From: Undaria pinnatifida
Lineage: Eukaryota; Sar; Phaeophyceae; Laminariales; Alariaceae
Length of the DNA stretch: 64,000 nt
Reading direction: 5' to 3'
Assembly (NCBI GenBank): GCA_012845835.1
Contig: JABAKD010000002.1
Location: forward strand, 7,000,603-7,064,602
The translations under genes and the position numbers were made by a program. Of the stretch, positions 23,401 to 33,500 are shown one piece after another (the first letter of the stretch is position 1; the number at the start of each line of letters is the position of its first letter). The notes beneath the pieces were generated by a model. That model made no database searches and was not told the origin of the DNA. It was given only the letters and a program-made list of their open reading frames with translations.

Positions 23401-24720
23401 CAAAAACTGATACATATATGTGTACCGGATGAAATATCCCGTTGCCTAGGCACAACAACGAGAATCAGCACGCACAAACAAAAAAATCAATGGGGCGTGT
23501 TTTCCGAGGATTTTGGGTTGAGGAGAAGCCCGCCATTCGAAAACCATATCGGAAGAAAAGTGCGCCATTACCGGCAGACCACGCTCGACTTTGGTCTATG
23601 CTTGCGCGTGTCTTCTCTTGTCTCTGACCTGGGGGGTGGTGTGGTTGGCGGAATAGTTATATTCGCAGTTCGGGCGCGAAATATTACATAGCGGTGCATC
23701 ACGCTCGACCTTGGTCTATGCTTGCGCGTGTCTTCTCTTGTCTCTGCTTAGGGAGTGCTCCGGTCGGCGGAATAGTCATTTTTGCAGCTCGGGCGCAAAC
23801 TATTACATAGCGGTGCATTACTATTTCCAGACAGTAATTACTCTCCACGTTACAATGGATTATCGCATACTATTTCCAGACATTAATTATTTTCCGCGTT
23901 TTGTATATAATGGGGGGGGGGTTGGTGAAAGTTAATTAGTGCACACAGATTCAATGCCTGGTAGTATACTAGAGGGGGGGGGGGGGGCGACGAATTTAAA
24001 TCAATCCATACTGTTTCTAGACGTTCAGTTCACTATTTTCGATTTACTTTTCAAGACGAAGTCACTCGATAGCCAAGTCAAGCAGCAGAGCGCGTTGCTT
24101 TCAATGGCCGATACCGCAAGGCGACGCGTGCTACGATCGAGGGAGCAGTTTTTCGTGTGAAATGGTTTTCTGATCGAACGGACTCCATAACCCAAAATCG
24201 TCGGAGAATACATAAAAAAAAATTACATGAATTTCGTTGAATGCCTAGGCCATTGGGATTGCTTATCCGGCAACAAAAAATAAACAAATTTCTTTTTCCA
24301 AATCAATTTTTGGGGGAGAGGTCTCAAGCTCCGAAAATTGAGGGGTAGAAATAGAAAAAAAAGGTGGACCTCTATCGTAGCACGCGTCATCCGTCATGTT
24401 TACTTGGGTTCCTCATGTTTTCCATTTTCTGCAGTCCCACATCGGTTGCTAGACACGCGCTAGTTGTTCGTCTGCGCTATTACTGTGCTTGTCTTGCCTT
24501 AGGACGAGTTTGTAGGCAGGGCGCGCCAAATGTTGACAAGATAGTCTCGGTTTCTCGCTCGTTGCTACGCTGCTGGTCTTGTCCTTCGTCTGCTTTGGGG
24601 CAGGTCTTGTCGGCAGAAGTCTTGGACGGCTTTGCCTCACGCGTGCGTGGTTTGGAGAGCGCCGTGGAGGCGTGCATTCTTCTCATGCTGGTGGAGGGGG
24701 CGGTGTATGCCAACGATTGA
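10208..24720 (+). CDS. MKKS: MKKS/BBS6 chaperonin-like protein gene (ten exons, 5' exon missing)
   Basis: Group II chaperonin-like protein related to CCT; in animals BBS6 works with BBS10, BBS12 and CCT to assemble the BBSome, which moves membrane cargo in cilia. Proposed exons: 10208-10330, 11101-11268, 11764-12261, 12887-13229, 13905-14134, 15125-15318, 15642-15732, 17089-17172, 18531-20177, 24604-24720. All phases agree and the fragments follow the order of animal MKKS: VVVTSSGLRLF, GDGSLF, VGVLSSKPVCR, VACQRVIHPYLK, STLVLCAPDRPALDEL, ALAGGGCWE and the C-terminal LDGFASRVRGLESAVEA. The chaperonin ATPase GDGTT motif is degenerate (GDGSL), as in other BBS chaperonin-like proteins. The model has about 1,164 codons against about 570 in human MKKS; the excess is low-complexity insertion in exons 3 and 9. 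The N-terminal exon with the GPxG motif was not found. Exon 9 borders are the least certain. Confidence 0.85.
11101..11268 (+). CDS. MKKS: MKKS exon 2 (degenerate ATPase motif)
   Basis: 56 codons, phase 0 at both ends, acceptor CTAACCAAG after a long pyrimidine tract, donor GAG|GTCAGC (weak). It encodes CFGDGSLFVVNFACRLLVEA, matching the position of the chaperonin GDGTT catalytic loop; the second Thr is replaced by Leu, so ATP hydrolysis is doubtful. It joins in frame to exon 3 at SLE|YLND. Confidence 0.75.
11316..11475 (+). repeat. (TTG)n microsatellite in MKKS intron 2
   Basis: About 160 bp of TTG with TGC and TTC variants. Frames through it read poly-Cys or poly-Leu and are not coding. 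Confidence 0.9.
11764..12261 (+). CDS. MKKS: MKKS exon 3 (intermediate domain with Ser/Glu-rich insert)
   Basis: 166 codons, phase 0, acceptor GCACCGCAG, strong donor CGG|GTAAGT. It begins YLNDPACPVRVPSF and ends with the conserved MVALAVGVLSSKPVCRLYH segment. Between them lie about 110 residues absent from animal MKKS, made of imperfect Pro-Gln-x-x-Ser-Glu-Glu type units (PSFAQQGKSEE, PSLPQRESDD, VSPPQGNSEE, APLPQRKSGE). The last 65 bp have a decayed duplicate at 12546-12611. Confidence 0.75.
12546..12611 (+). pseudogene. duplicate of MKKS exon 3 3' end with intact splice signals
   Basis: TTGACAG|GGTTCGCCGTGGAGGCG...GACGACGGCCGA|GTGAGTGCG mirrors the end of exon 3 (GCCGTGGAGGCGTTTCATGG... 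GACGGTCGG|GTAAGTGCG). It has both an acceptor and a donor and stays open over 21 codons. Confidence 0.65.
12887..13229 (+). CDS. MKKS: MKKS exon 4 (apical domain start)
   Basis: Acceptor CCCCCGCAG after a C-rich tract, donor AGCG|GTAAGC leaving phase 1. It encodes VVSCVRLLPMLGP, a VIENAILLE segment like the MKKS region entering the apical domain, then a Pro/Thr/Ala-rich stretch and VSVALFEASLQ, the chaperonin 'vaLf' strand. Confidence 0.65.
13905..14134 (+). CDS. MKKS: MKKS exon 5 (apical domain, VIHP motif)
   Basis: Starts after CTACACGTAG behind a C-rich tract; phase 1 matches exon 4. Donor TCG|GTAAGT is near consensus. It encodes VGIVACQRVIHPYLKRRL and GVLPLERLSALNV, the most diagnostic match to MKKS in the window, so the family call rests mainly here. 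Confidence 0.88.
15125..15318 (+). CDS. MKKS: MKKS exon 6
   Basis: Acceptor CTACAAAAAG (poor pyrimidine tract), donor GGC|GTGAGA, phase 2. It encodes VTGARLISSWLGPGPIG and RHLHGRSFLEV, matching the MKKS segment that follows the LERL strand. A weaker alternative donor at 15285 (GTTCGT) keeps the same phase and would shorten the exon by 11 codons. Confidence 0.7.
15365..16575. repeat. GGGTC pentanucleotide array, MITE-like element (largest copy)
   Basis: A nearly pure (GGGTC)n run of about 67 units spans 16053-16389, broken only by a few GGATC variants. The flanks (15370-15580, 15860-16050, 16390-16575) are degenerate GGGTC/GACCC strings spaced by 'TTTxAAATCTCACGGGTC' motifs. Related elements lie at 34.9, 39.4, 40.2, 40.7 and 57.7 kb. 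MKKS exon 7 (15642-15732) lies between the two blocks. Confidence 0.85.
15642..15732 (+). CDS. MKKS: MKKS exon 7
   Basis: Acceptor CCCCTCGGCAG, donor CAG|GTGGGT. Phase 2 entry matches exon 6, phase 0 exit matches exon 8. It encodes STLVLCAPDRPALDELQ, equivalent to the SLLLCNRND-type strand of MKKS. Confidence 0.78.
17089..17172 (+). CDS. MKKS: MKKS exon 8 (GGGC motif)
   Basis: 28 codons, acceptor TTCCCAACAG, donor GAG|GTAAAG. It encodes EGLMRVLTRTTLEGGVALAG then GGCWE, corresponding to the chaperonin GGGA/GGGC turn that returns the chain to the equatorial domain. Confidence 0.85.
17255..17515. mobile_element. SINE B fragments, inverted pair
   Basis: 17262-17400 is an older minus-orientation copy of SINE B (CATCCTCCGGTGGATGGG to AGCGCTAGCTGGCGTACCC). 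17465-17510 matches the 3' end in the opposite orientation. A similar plus fragment lies at 52105-52172. Intron of MKKS. Confidence 0.6.
18015..18505. repeat. ACCGAACCGCACCGTAGG tandem array in MKKS intron 8
   Basis: About ten units of 40-60 bp: AACCGCxCCGAACCGCACCG then TAGGAT and an A/T-rich spacer. The left edge (GGTCGGTGCGGTTCGGTGCGG) is an inverted copy of the unit, so the array starts with a hairpin. It ends directly before the start of exon 9. Confidence 0.85.
18531..20177 (+). CDS. MKKS: MKKS exon 9, very long, low-complexity insertions
   Basis: An open frame runs from 18507 to a stop at 20217-20219. In-frame entry at 18531 follows GTAAAG but lacks a pyrimidine tract. It starts with EVLRVAAHLLDYFQAHL, fitting the helix after GGGCWE. 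Short matches follow: ASAVERFSSCLEASV near residue 300 and RYDHWGW near residue 465, equivalent to MKKS 'YGHLWSV'. In between are Thr/Pro-rich, Gly-rich and Ser/Asn-rich stretches without homology. The suggested exit CAT|GTGAGG at 20177 is in phase with exon 10; other exits or an extra exon are possible. Confidence 0.55.
20350..22650. repeat. ~550-bp satellite (four units) with embedded inverted-repeat element FB1
   Basis: Four diverged units, each with CCAGGTCTGTATTTCAGTT, an AACATGCATGCCT block, a GAGGATATGCCAG block and a TGTGTAGCGATGCTGGCCCC start of FB1. FB1 copies with inverted ends (GCGATGCTGGCCCCGGGCTC / GAGCCCGGGGCCAGCATCG type) lie at 20390-20660, 20952-21160, 21476-21665 and 22193-22385. 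Fills the last MKKS intron. Confidence 0.75.
22054..22100 (+). other. short ATG-bearing motif, copy 1
   Basis: CTTGCAAAGATGAGTTTCGA then CGAAATCTTCGATCTCACAG; the frame from the ATG reads MSFDEIFDLTAGVYF. Similar motifs occur at 44766 and 58242. Confidence 0.4.
23313..23567. mobile_element. MITE-T copy (TACGATAGAGG ends)
   Basis: Left end GACGCGTGGTACGATAGAGG then TGCACCACTTTTTTT; right end GAAAAGTGCGCC is degraded. Interior has CTTAAGACACCTCTC and CCAAAAACTGAT, common to the family. Confidence 0.65.
23580..23815 (+). repeat. 119-bp tandem duplication
   Basis: Two copies of a segment from ACGCTCGACxTTGGTCTATG to CTATTACATAGCGGTGCA, about 90% alike by eye. Confidence 0.85.
24124..24388. mobile_element. 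MITE-T copy, full length
   Basis: Ends GACGCGTGCTACGATCGAGG and CCTCTATCGTAGCACGCGTC are inverted repeats. Interior CCCAAAATCGTCGG and CAATTTTTGGGGGAGAGGTC. No coding capacity. It ends about 215 bp before the last MKKS exon. Confidence 0.8.
24604..24720 (+). CDS. MKKS: MKKS last exon (C-terminal helix, stop)
   Basis: Acceptor TTGGGGCAG, then VLSAEVLDGFASRVRGLESA and VEACILLMLVEGAVYAND, stop TGA. It matches the C-terminal helix of MKKS (LDCLTAKLSGLQVAVETA type), including the length of the tail. It lies about 4.4 kb downstream of exon 9; the intron is filled with a ~550-bp satellite and small transposons. Confidence 0.82.
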   Translation, partial: VLSAEVLDGFASRVRGLESAVEACILLMLVEGAVYAND

Positions 24721-25381
24721 TGGAACCATGTGCGCTGAGGATGATTCATGACATGGGCTTCCTCGTCCGGGCACCATTTTTCTAAGTCCCAGCGGGGGGG
24801 GTGGGGGGGGTACTGAGGACTCTTTGGGTTCCCCAGCAGGTTGGCGTCAGAACAACAGGCACGAATGAGCCTACCCTGCTACCCCAACAGGCACGAATGA
24901 GACTAACAGGGCGACCACGGAAGGCGAAAAGCGGCTTTAGATGAATTCGATGCGAGTCGACGAGGGAAGAAATAGCTGGAGCCTTCTCGCGATGAAAACA
25001 AAGGCGCGTACCGTGGTGGGGAGGGGAGGGAAAGAGCCTGCTAAGTGTCCCAGGATCTGAGTTACGTCTAGGGGAGGGAGAAGGAGAAACAAAAGTGTGA
25101 GGATATTGGAAGGGATGAACCAAAAAAAAAACGAGGTTAGATTCTCTCGGATAAACTGTCGTCTGTATCGTGTGATGGACGCGTGCTACGATGGAGGTAA
25201 CACCTTTTGGTATTCTTATTTCTGATTGACGGGACTTGTGGCGCCAGACACACTGGCAAGCATGGGTTTACCATGATATGTGCAGGCATCTAGCTTTTTG
25301 CGAACCGTACCATGTAACCGTAGAGACCAAAGGAGCAGCACCAATCATGCATGCAGTAATTATTCACGTGTCTCTCTGCCT

Positions 25382-25665
25382 CCCTGTGTCGGCCCCGGGC
25401 TCCAGCTAAGTCAAGGCGTGTAGGTGTGGTGAGGTGCGTCGCGCTCTTCCTCGCGAAGACACCATAATACGTAGCGTCGCTGCTTGCTTTTGCTTGTGTG
25501 ACCTTACGTAGATGGGGAAGACCATACGAGTATAAGCAAGCAGCGACGCTACGTCGTATGGTGCCTTCACGTACAAAAACGCGACGCACAACACCACACC
25601 TACACCCCTGAACTCCGCAGGAGCCCGGGGCCGATATCGTCTTGCCCCCGGGTCAACCTTTGGTA
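25382..25665. mobile_element. FB1 inverted-repeat element, long copy
   Basis: Ends CGGCCCCGGGCTCCAGCTAA and CGCAGGAGCCCGGGGCCG are inverted. A second internal palindrome pairs TACGTAGCGTCGCTGCTTGC (about 25468) with its complement (about 25538). Confidence 0.75.
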
Positions 25666-25913
25666 GACGGACCCAGCTCGATGACACAAGAGATAACTGA
25701 GAGACACAGCAGTTAATTGTTATTGCAGGCATGATCGGTGTAACTCGTTTGGTTTCTACGGTTACAGGTCTCTACGGTTACAGGTTACGGTTCGTAAGAG
25801 CCTAGATGCCTACGCACATCATGGAAAACCCATGCATGCTGGTGTGTATGTCCCCAGACGCCAATCTCCTTAACCCCCAAAATCGTCGGTATGTCGTTTT
25901 AGTTTTTCGAATC

Positions 25914-26168
25914 GACGCATGCTACGATCCAAGTACCTAGCACTTTTCGTCTGAAAAATGGTTTTTGAATGTGACGGGGCTCCTTAAGCCAAAATCGTCG
26001 GAAACAGGTCATTTTTGTTCAGGACGATATTCTAGTTTGTGTACCTATAGGCCATATGATTTCTCATCCGGTAGCAGTTTGCAATATTCTCCAAATCATT
26101 TTTTTTTGTTTAGGGAGGATTTCAGGAGCCTCAGAAAAAAAGTGGTACGCCTCTATCGTAGCGCGCAT
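25914..26168. mobile_element. MITE-T copy, full length
   Basis: Ends GACGCATGCTACGATCCAAG and GCCTCTATCGTAGCGCGC; interior CTTAAGCCAAAATCGTCGG. About 255 bp. Confidence 0.75.
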
Positions 26169-26462
26169 TAAAATCTATACTAATCTATGTATACTAGCGC
26201 GCATCAAAATCTATACTGTTTTATGTATACTACCTAGACCACAGGTGTGTTCATCGGGTTGGACCTTCAGCTCTCGCTACCCCTTGTTAGCACCGCACTC
26301 CCGAAAATGGGGGCAAACCACTCAAAATCAGACTTACGATCATTTCGTGGGAGTTTAAAAGAGTTACAGATCAAATCAGCTTTGTGGTTTGAGTTTCAAG
26401 AGCTCTTCAAGCGAGGAATCCCCATAATCACACACTAGCGCACCTCTATCGATCGTAGCACG

Positions 26463-26953
26463 ACGCGTGGTACGATAGAGATATATATGCATATATATAT
26501 TGCACAAAAAAAGCTGTGGTTCCCCAGAAGGACGGAAGCTCCTTAACCCCAAATCGTCGGAATTTTCGTGATTTTTTTTTTTTTGGTATTTTATTTTCTG
26601 CCCGCTGCATACTACGGCTATACGAAGTGGAGTAAAATTATATAGAGCTTTTCAAGTGAGAGCCCGAGACAGTAGATTGTGCGCCTCTATCGGCGACGGG
26701 TGCTACGATAGAGATGCACCACTTTTTTTCTTAATACTACCCCTCAATTTGGGAGAGCTTAAGACATACCTCTCTCTCCCCAAAAACTGAGTTGGACCAC
26801 CCCAAAGCTGATGTCGAATGAGGCGTTTCATGGCCTAGGTATACAACGAAAACCGTGAAGGAAAAATTGGTTCGACCATTTTGAGGTTAAGGAGCGCCAC
26901 CCTTCAGAAACCAAAATAGCCAAAAAAATGTACACCTCTATTGCAGCATGGGT
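26463..26953. mobile_element. two abutting MITE-T copies
   Basis: The first copy (26463-26697) ends in CGCCTCTATCGGCGACGGG, which is also where the second starts with GACGGGTGCTACGATAGAG. The second ends CACCTCTATTGCAGCATGGG. The shared junction suggests insertion into, or excision next to, an end. Confidence 0.7.
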
Positions 26954-27496
26954 CATGTGTCGCACGTGACGATATATACACAGGGTGATTGATAGATCCC
27001 GCGCATCGTTTGAGAGCTGTTTTTTTTGTCAATATAGGCTGGGTTAGGCGGGGGGGGGGGGGGGGGAGGGCTAGTTTACACCTTCGAAGTACACGACTTA
27101 ACGAATTAGTTCATACTAGTTTAAGACATTCGTTAGTTTTTAACTTCGAGGCATACGACACGTAGATAGATACAGGGTGAAACGGCTGTATGTGTCATAC
27201 TCTGGCCATTGGTGTCCTGAGCAGGCTATGTCTCCTTTGTCGGCACAAGAGGTTTTTCGGCATGTAAACTATTCTTGGAGACACACCCACGAGTGGTGAC
27301 CAAACAGGGCGACCATGCTCCCCCATAGTAAGCGACGTTAACCAAGAAGTAGGTCCCTCGGATGGACTCGTTGGCTGTGTCATGCTCTGGCCATTAGTTC
27401 CCCTTAGATACATATATATATGCTGCTTTTAGTAAGCACAGTGGGTTTGGAATGTTATTCCTCGAACCACACACACGACTGCCGTGACGAGAAGGG

Positions 27497-27756
27497 GCGC
27501 GTGCAACGACGGAGGTATACCTTTTTTTGGCTATTTTGTTTTTTTTTTCTGAATGATGGAGCTTCTTAACCCAAAATTGTTGGAAATACGCCGTGTTTTT
27601 GCATGATTCTCGTTGCGTACCTAGGCCATGGGATTATTTATCCGGGATCATAGCAGTTATGTTTTTCTCCAAATCAGTTTTTGGAAGAGGTCTTAAGCTC
27701 CCAAATTGAGGGTTAGTATTAGAAAAAAGTGGAGCACCTCTATCATAGCACGCGTC
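27497..27756. mobile_element. MITE-T copy, full length
   Basis: Ends GCGCGTGCAACGACGGAGG and CACCTCTATCATAGCACGCG; interior CTTAACCCAAAATTGTTGG. About 260 bp. Confidence 0.75.
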
Positions 27757-30119
27757 AACGGCGATCACGCTCGTCAATGATTAGCGACGATGAATGAGGG
27801 TACAACCCTTTGGATAGAATCCCGGGCTGTGCTCTGACCCTGACCGTGTTTTCCCTGAGCGAGTTATCGTTCTTGTCGGCGCAATACCTTGGCGTACTAT
27901 TCCTAGAGCCGCATTGATAGATACGACCCGTCCCACGTAACATTTGTCGAAGATGTTGGCCGCACGGTTAAAAGTGAATCAAGACGGATGGTATACGTAT
28001 TATGCCCTCCCCACTCCTCTAACACCTCCCGCTTCTTCCCCCCCCCTTCCCGGTGATCGCGCCCGTCGAGTACTTCGTCGCCGTTGCCCTGAACCAAGAT
28101 ACTCGGTAATAATGTGGGTGGGGGGGGGGAAATATGCTGGGTTTACCACATTGATTCGACGGAAGACGATTAGACCAATGCGGCGGTAGTAGGGGGATTA
28201 TGTTGTTTGGAGATTTTTTCGCCCAGTGGCTCGGGGTCACTCGCGCGAATGACCCCCCTTTTTCCGTGCGGTCACAGGCTTTCTTTCGTGCTGTTTTAAT
28301 TTTTTCGATATGAATCCTTTATGGGATGGTTATAGCTTCTACGCGTAAAACAAGCAAAATCCACACACGTTTTCGTCGGCGAGGGAAAAGAGTCACTCGT
28401 GTGAGTGGCTCAAATCAAGTAGCGAAAAAGGGGGGCGTATTAACAATGAGCATTCCCCCTACCATAGCCTTGGTCATTGAGGAAAGCGGACCGAGCCACG
28501 GGCGAACTAAGGCATCGACCAGAAAACACTGCACGACAGGCGCATTAGCAATAATTATATATCAAAAACATCAATATACATATATATATATATATGTTGC
28601 AACAAGGTTTCTGCGCTGACGCGCATCACTTCCATCAAGATCGATCGGTAGATCAAACCGAATGATTAATTTGCACACTTACAGGGAGGCGATACACGAA
28701 ACGTCCCCTGATAAGGGGTAAAACCACAGAACAATCTTGGTTGTGGAAGAACTCTACATACACAACAACGTCCATTGAATCCCAACGCTTCCGTCCAACA
28801 AACCCTTACGCGACGCGAGAGGAGTCGCCACGGGGCGGTTTGGAGAAATAAAACTCCGTAACCAATGACGGCGCGGTCCGTAGACCACACACCCCGCCTC
28901 ACGATAGCCCAATTTGCTAAACGATTCTTCGGCGGACGGATGGCGTTGTTCTTCGCGGGGTTTCCGTCTCCGGGAGCAGGCGATTTTTGTCCGGCCTTCA
29001 ACTGGCACGATCGTTTTGACGAAATGTCCACGCCTATTATTAGCGAAAACTATTCATCTGCCTTATCATACTACACCAACAAAAGCTGCAATCTGAATTT
29101 TACCGTATTTGGCCTGGGATCCCACTCTTCTTTTAAGATCTAACCCCACTAAAGGAACCCGCCCCGGCCAAAAATAAAACGCTTAACACTGTAGCACCCG
29201 TGGATATTTATTAGACCGAGTACGGTACCATTGGCGACGCGCCTCAATGACGCCACCTCGCTTCACGATAGGGCCATTTGCTCGACGATTCTGCGGCGGA
29301 GGGATGGCGTTCTTCGCGGGGTTTTCCCTTCTCGGAACAGGCTTGTTTTTTTTGGGTCTTCTTCGCCTGGCGCAATCGCTTCCACTACCCTCGACACATC
29401 GATTCGTGCTCTCGACTGTATGACGATGAAGGCCGCTGGGTCGTCTGGTGTCAAGGCGAAGCATCAAAGAGAGGAAAGGAGGAACAAAGGAAGACACGGA
29501 GATACAGTTTGAAGTGGCGGCAAATCGTGGAGGGGGGGGTGTCAACGTTACTCACGTCCCTATACTTCGTATTTCGCTATCCCCATCGTGTTCGATCTGC
29601 GCCGTCGACTGTACGACGATCAAGGTTGGGGGGTCGCCTGGTGGTACCAACGCGAAGCATCGAAATATATCAAGGAAGAAGGAAGACGGCGAGAGACAAT
29701 TCGAAACGACGGCAAGCAGAGGGAGGCGCTCATTTCGTTTTTCCTCCGTATATTGCATAGCAATAGGAGGGGCGGTCGGCAGATGCCAACGCTACCTATG
29801 CTCTAATATTTCTATGGCAGCGTTGATGCACTATCATGGGCTTTCATGGCACTACCATGGTACAGCTATTTGCTTTCTTAGCACTGCCATCGACTCTCAT
29901 TGCTTGCGGTGAGCTTTTTCCTCCCACTGCCGTCGGCCTTCATGGCACTGCCTCGGCACCACATTTCGTGCCACATCCATAACACCGGCACATCTCATCA
30001 AAAGGGCAAATAGTGCACACCGACTCTTGAGATTTACTGCCGCTTAGTTGCATGAATACTGCTACTCACACCGTGATTTATACCCGATATAGGGACCTAC
30101 CTGCTGGAATCATCGCCTC

Positions 30120-31672
30120 CTACAATGCGTATACTATCACCCTGTTTCTCTCTTTGATACTTATCTGCATCCATCTACTGTAAATACCCAGGTGTGAAGC
30201 AATCAATGCGGACCCTGGGCTCCTGTTGAGTTCAGAATTGGAGGTGTTGAGGTTTGTGTTACTCGCTGAATTGCGAATACCTACTCCTGGGTATGGCGCG
30301 TAGACATGCACGGTATTACTCGAACCCAAGACATGCCCCGACATAGAGACCTGCGACTGTCCCCGACTGCGACGCGAATAATTTCGCCTTCCGCTCTTTG
30401 CCATTTATCTGGGTCCATGTACCGAGCTGGTTGTACAGCGATGCTGGCCCTGGGTTCCTGTTGAGCTCAGGAGCGGAGTGTGGAGTTGTTTGCTACTCAT
30501 TGAGTGGCTAATATACCATCCTGGGTATAACGCGTAGGCATGTACACCATTCTGGGTATGGCGGGTGGGCGTGCACGTTTTTCCTCGACTTGCGTGGTCT
30601 TACTGTGACATGTACCGACATAGAGGCCTGGGGTCGTCGCCAACTTCAAAGGGTAAAATATAATGTTTGCTTCTCTCTCTTTGCTATTGTTCTGGACCCT
30701 TCTGCCCAGCCGGGGGTGCAGCGATGCTGGTGCCGGGCATCTGTTGAGTTCAGGAGTGGGGACTTCGAGGTGTGTCTCACCCTCTAAGTCGCGAATACAT
30801 AGTCCTGGGCATGGTGCGTAGGCATACACGGTCTTACTCGAGCCGTGACATGTACCGTGGTAGAGACCTGCGACCGTCCCCGACTACGACGGGTGTAATA
30901 TCACCTTTCCCCCTTTGCCATAGATCTGGGTCCATTTACCAAGCTTGTTGGGCAGCGATGCTGGCCCTGGGCTCCTGTTGAGCTCAGGAGGGGTGTGTAG
31001 AGTTGTGTGCTACCCGATGACTCGCTAAGATACCATCCCGAGTATGGTACGTAGGAATGTATACAACCCTGGGTGTGGCGCGTGGGCGTGCACGTTTTTA
31101 CTCGACTGCGTGGTCTTACCCGAACTGTGACATCTACCTTGACATAGAGGCCTGGGATCGCCGCCAACCTCAACAACGGGTGAAAAAACATTTATGCTTC
31201 TCTCTCTTTGCCATTGTTCTAGCCCCGTCTGCCAAGCCGGGTGCGCAGTGATGCTGATCCCGGGCATCTGTTCAGTTCAGGATTGGAGGCCTTGAGATGT
31301 GTGTCACTCGCTAAGTCGCGAACGCACCATCCTAGATATGGTGTGTCGGCGTGCACGGTCTTACTGGAACCGTGACATGTACCGAGATAGAGACCTGAAA
31401 CCGTCGCCCCCTGCACGCGCACAGTACCACTCTATTTATTACTTTGCTGCTGATCTGGGTCCATCCTCCGGGCCGGTTGTGTAGCGATGCTGACCCCGGG
31501 TCCATGTTTAGTTCGTGAGTGGACGTGTAGAGGTACGCGTTACTCGCTGAGTCGCGCAGACGCCATCCTGGGGAGGGTTCCTTCGCGGCTTAGTGAGTAG
31601 CGCACACCTCGACACTTCCACTCCTCACCTTAGCAGCAGTCCGGGGCCAGCATCGCTTACACGTCCGCGACT
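30120..31672. repeat. ~300-bp tandem array of FB1 half-elements, closed by one complete FB1
   Basis: About five units, each with CTCTCTTTGCCATTxxTCTGG, a GCAGCGATGCTGGCCCTGGG start, GAGCTCAGGAGxGGAGT, and GACATGTACCGACATAGAGA. 31478-31672 is a complete FB1 with both ends (GTAGCGATGCTGACCCCGGG and CCGGGGCCAGCATCGCTTAC). Related to the 20.4-22.6-kb satellite. Confidence 0.75.
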
Positions 31673-33289
31673 ACATTCGAACAAAGGCACACTGAACGTT
31701 AGCCCTCGTTGTTTCAGAACCCGGGTCAAATTGACTCACGACGACGAGTGGAAGTAAGTGTGGTGATCGTAACCTGAAGACATACCATCGCAGCTGGCGG
31801 CAACGTTGCAGTTATCGAAGCACAACAATCTTCTTGTCTTACGGTAATTCCACCTCAAAAACGAGCGAAACAACACGTCATCAACTCCCCATTGCTGTCG
31901 GGTGCTGCAACGTTAAGCATAGTTACCCATCTCACCTTCAAAGGCGGCCGAAACGTTTCAGTGCTCGAAAACCTCCGAGCATCAGACGGAGTATTCGCCA
32001 CGCAGTCTCGGAAGACATTAAAATACACAAATCTTATGCTAATTCCAGCAACAATAGAGCAAAGCACGCACTGAAAAACTCCCTGATTTCTATTATTTTG
32101 CTGTCGTGCAAGATGTCAACACGTGTATATCTCGCCTTCGAAAGCAGCAGTAGCGTTCCAGTTATCGAAATCTTCCGCGTACCAGACGGAATCTTCGCCG
32201 AGAAGTCTGGTAGCGCCCACAGCGTGCAAGGCGTCGAAATGCCCGAAATTGTCCAGCGCCGTGCGGTACACAGTGTATTCCGACCACCTGAAGTGCGAAA
32301 AAAAAAACGATGCGGTCCAACAGATTAGGTCAGCTCAACTTAGATCAGATGCCCATATCGTGACATACACGTACATGTACACACACGTCAATTGAGTCAT
32401 CCGGCGCTGGGGGTGCAGAAGGTTCTAAGCATTTTCTGAGCTCCAATGGTAACACGAGGAGCTCAATATCTCACCACCCGAAACATGAATTTGGAGTTTA
32501 ACTTCTGGGCGGGCCGCACCATCACGCGTGTACTATGGCGTCTGTCGCCCCCTCCAAGCGTGCAGAACAATGACCATTTATCTGGTATACGCGAAAAGTG
32601 ATTCCGCGCTAGTGCAGCAGAAGATTCTAAGAAGTTTCTGGGATCCTAACGTGAGGAGCTCGATACGAAATCTATAACCTCGGGCCTAGATAATCGACGC
32701 AATAAGGAGGAGGAGGATCGCAAGGACGACGCCACTGAGAGACCAAGACGACGGGAAAACCGTACCGCAGTATGCGTATCAAACGTTGCGCCTGCTCTTC
32801 GACTTACACACGTTGAGGCAGAGAAGAGCATGCGAAACAAGAAGAGGTTAAGGGGGAACGAGCATTCGCGCCGATCCTGGAAGAGTCGAAGGGGCTCGTA
32901 CGAGGGGAATACGAAGGCGAGTCATCCCACGCTAGGAGGGGTGCAGAAGATTCTAAGAATTTTCTGAGCTCCTAGCATGAGGAGCTAGCTGGACATCTCA
33001 CCCGAAGCATGACTTCGAAGGCATTTGTTCGCTGAACCGCTATAATTCACAACGCTGTAACGGGCGAGAGGCGATACCATAACACAAGCCAGTGCAACAA
33101 GGGTACTACGGTAAGGCTGAAATACATCTTGACGTTTTCCGAAGGACCGGTCTCCCGCCAGTATGATGTGCATCGGTATGGTACCTGTGTGAGCACGTCG
33201 CCATCACGGCTGAGGTGACAAAACACTGAGATTTGTATCCAACCCAACAATGTTCTCGTGAAAAATATGGTAGATACGTTACACAATTA

Positions 33290-33500
33290 GATGCGGTGCA
33301 ACCTGAACCAACTGCGGGGTAGTCTGAGCCAAAAATGGTGCAACCTGGGCTAAATGCGGCGAAGCCTGAGCCAAATACGGCGCAACCTGAGCTTAAAGCG
33401 GCGCAACCTGAGCCAAACGCGTAAACAAATGTGCAGTCTGAGATAAAATGTGGTGCAACCTGAACATACTGGGGTGCAATCTGAACTGCACCACAGCCAA
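33290..33500 (+). repeat. ~22-bp minisatellite
   Basis: About nine imperfect units of the form GCGGCGCAACCTGAGCCAAA. Confidence 0.85.
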
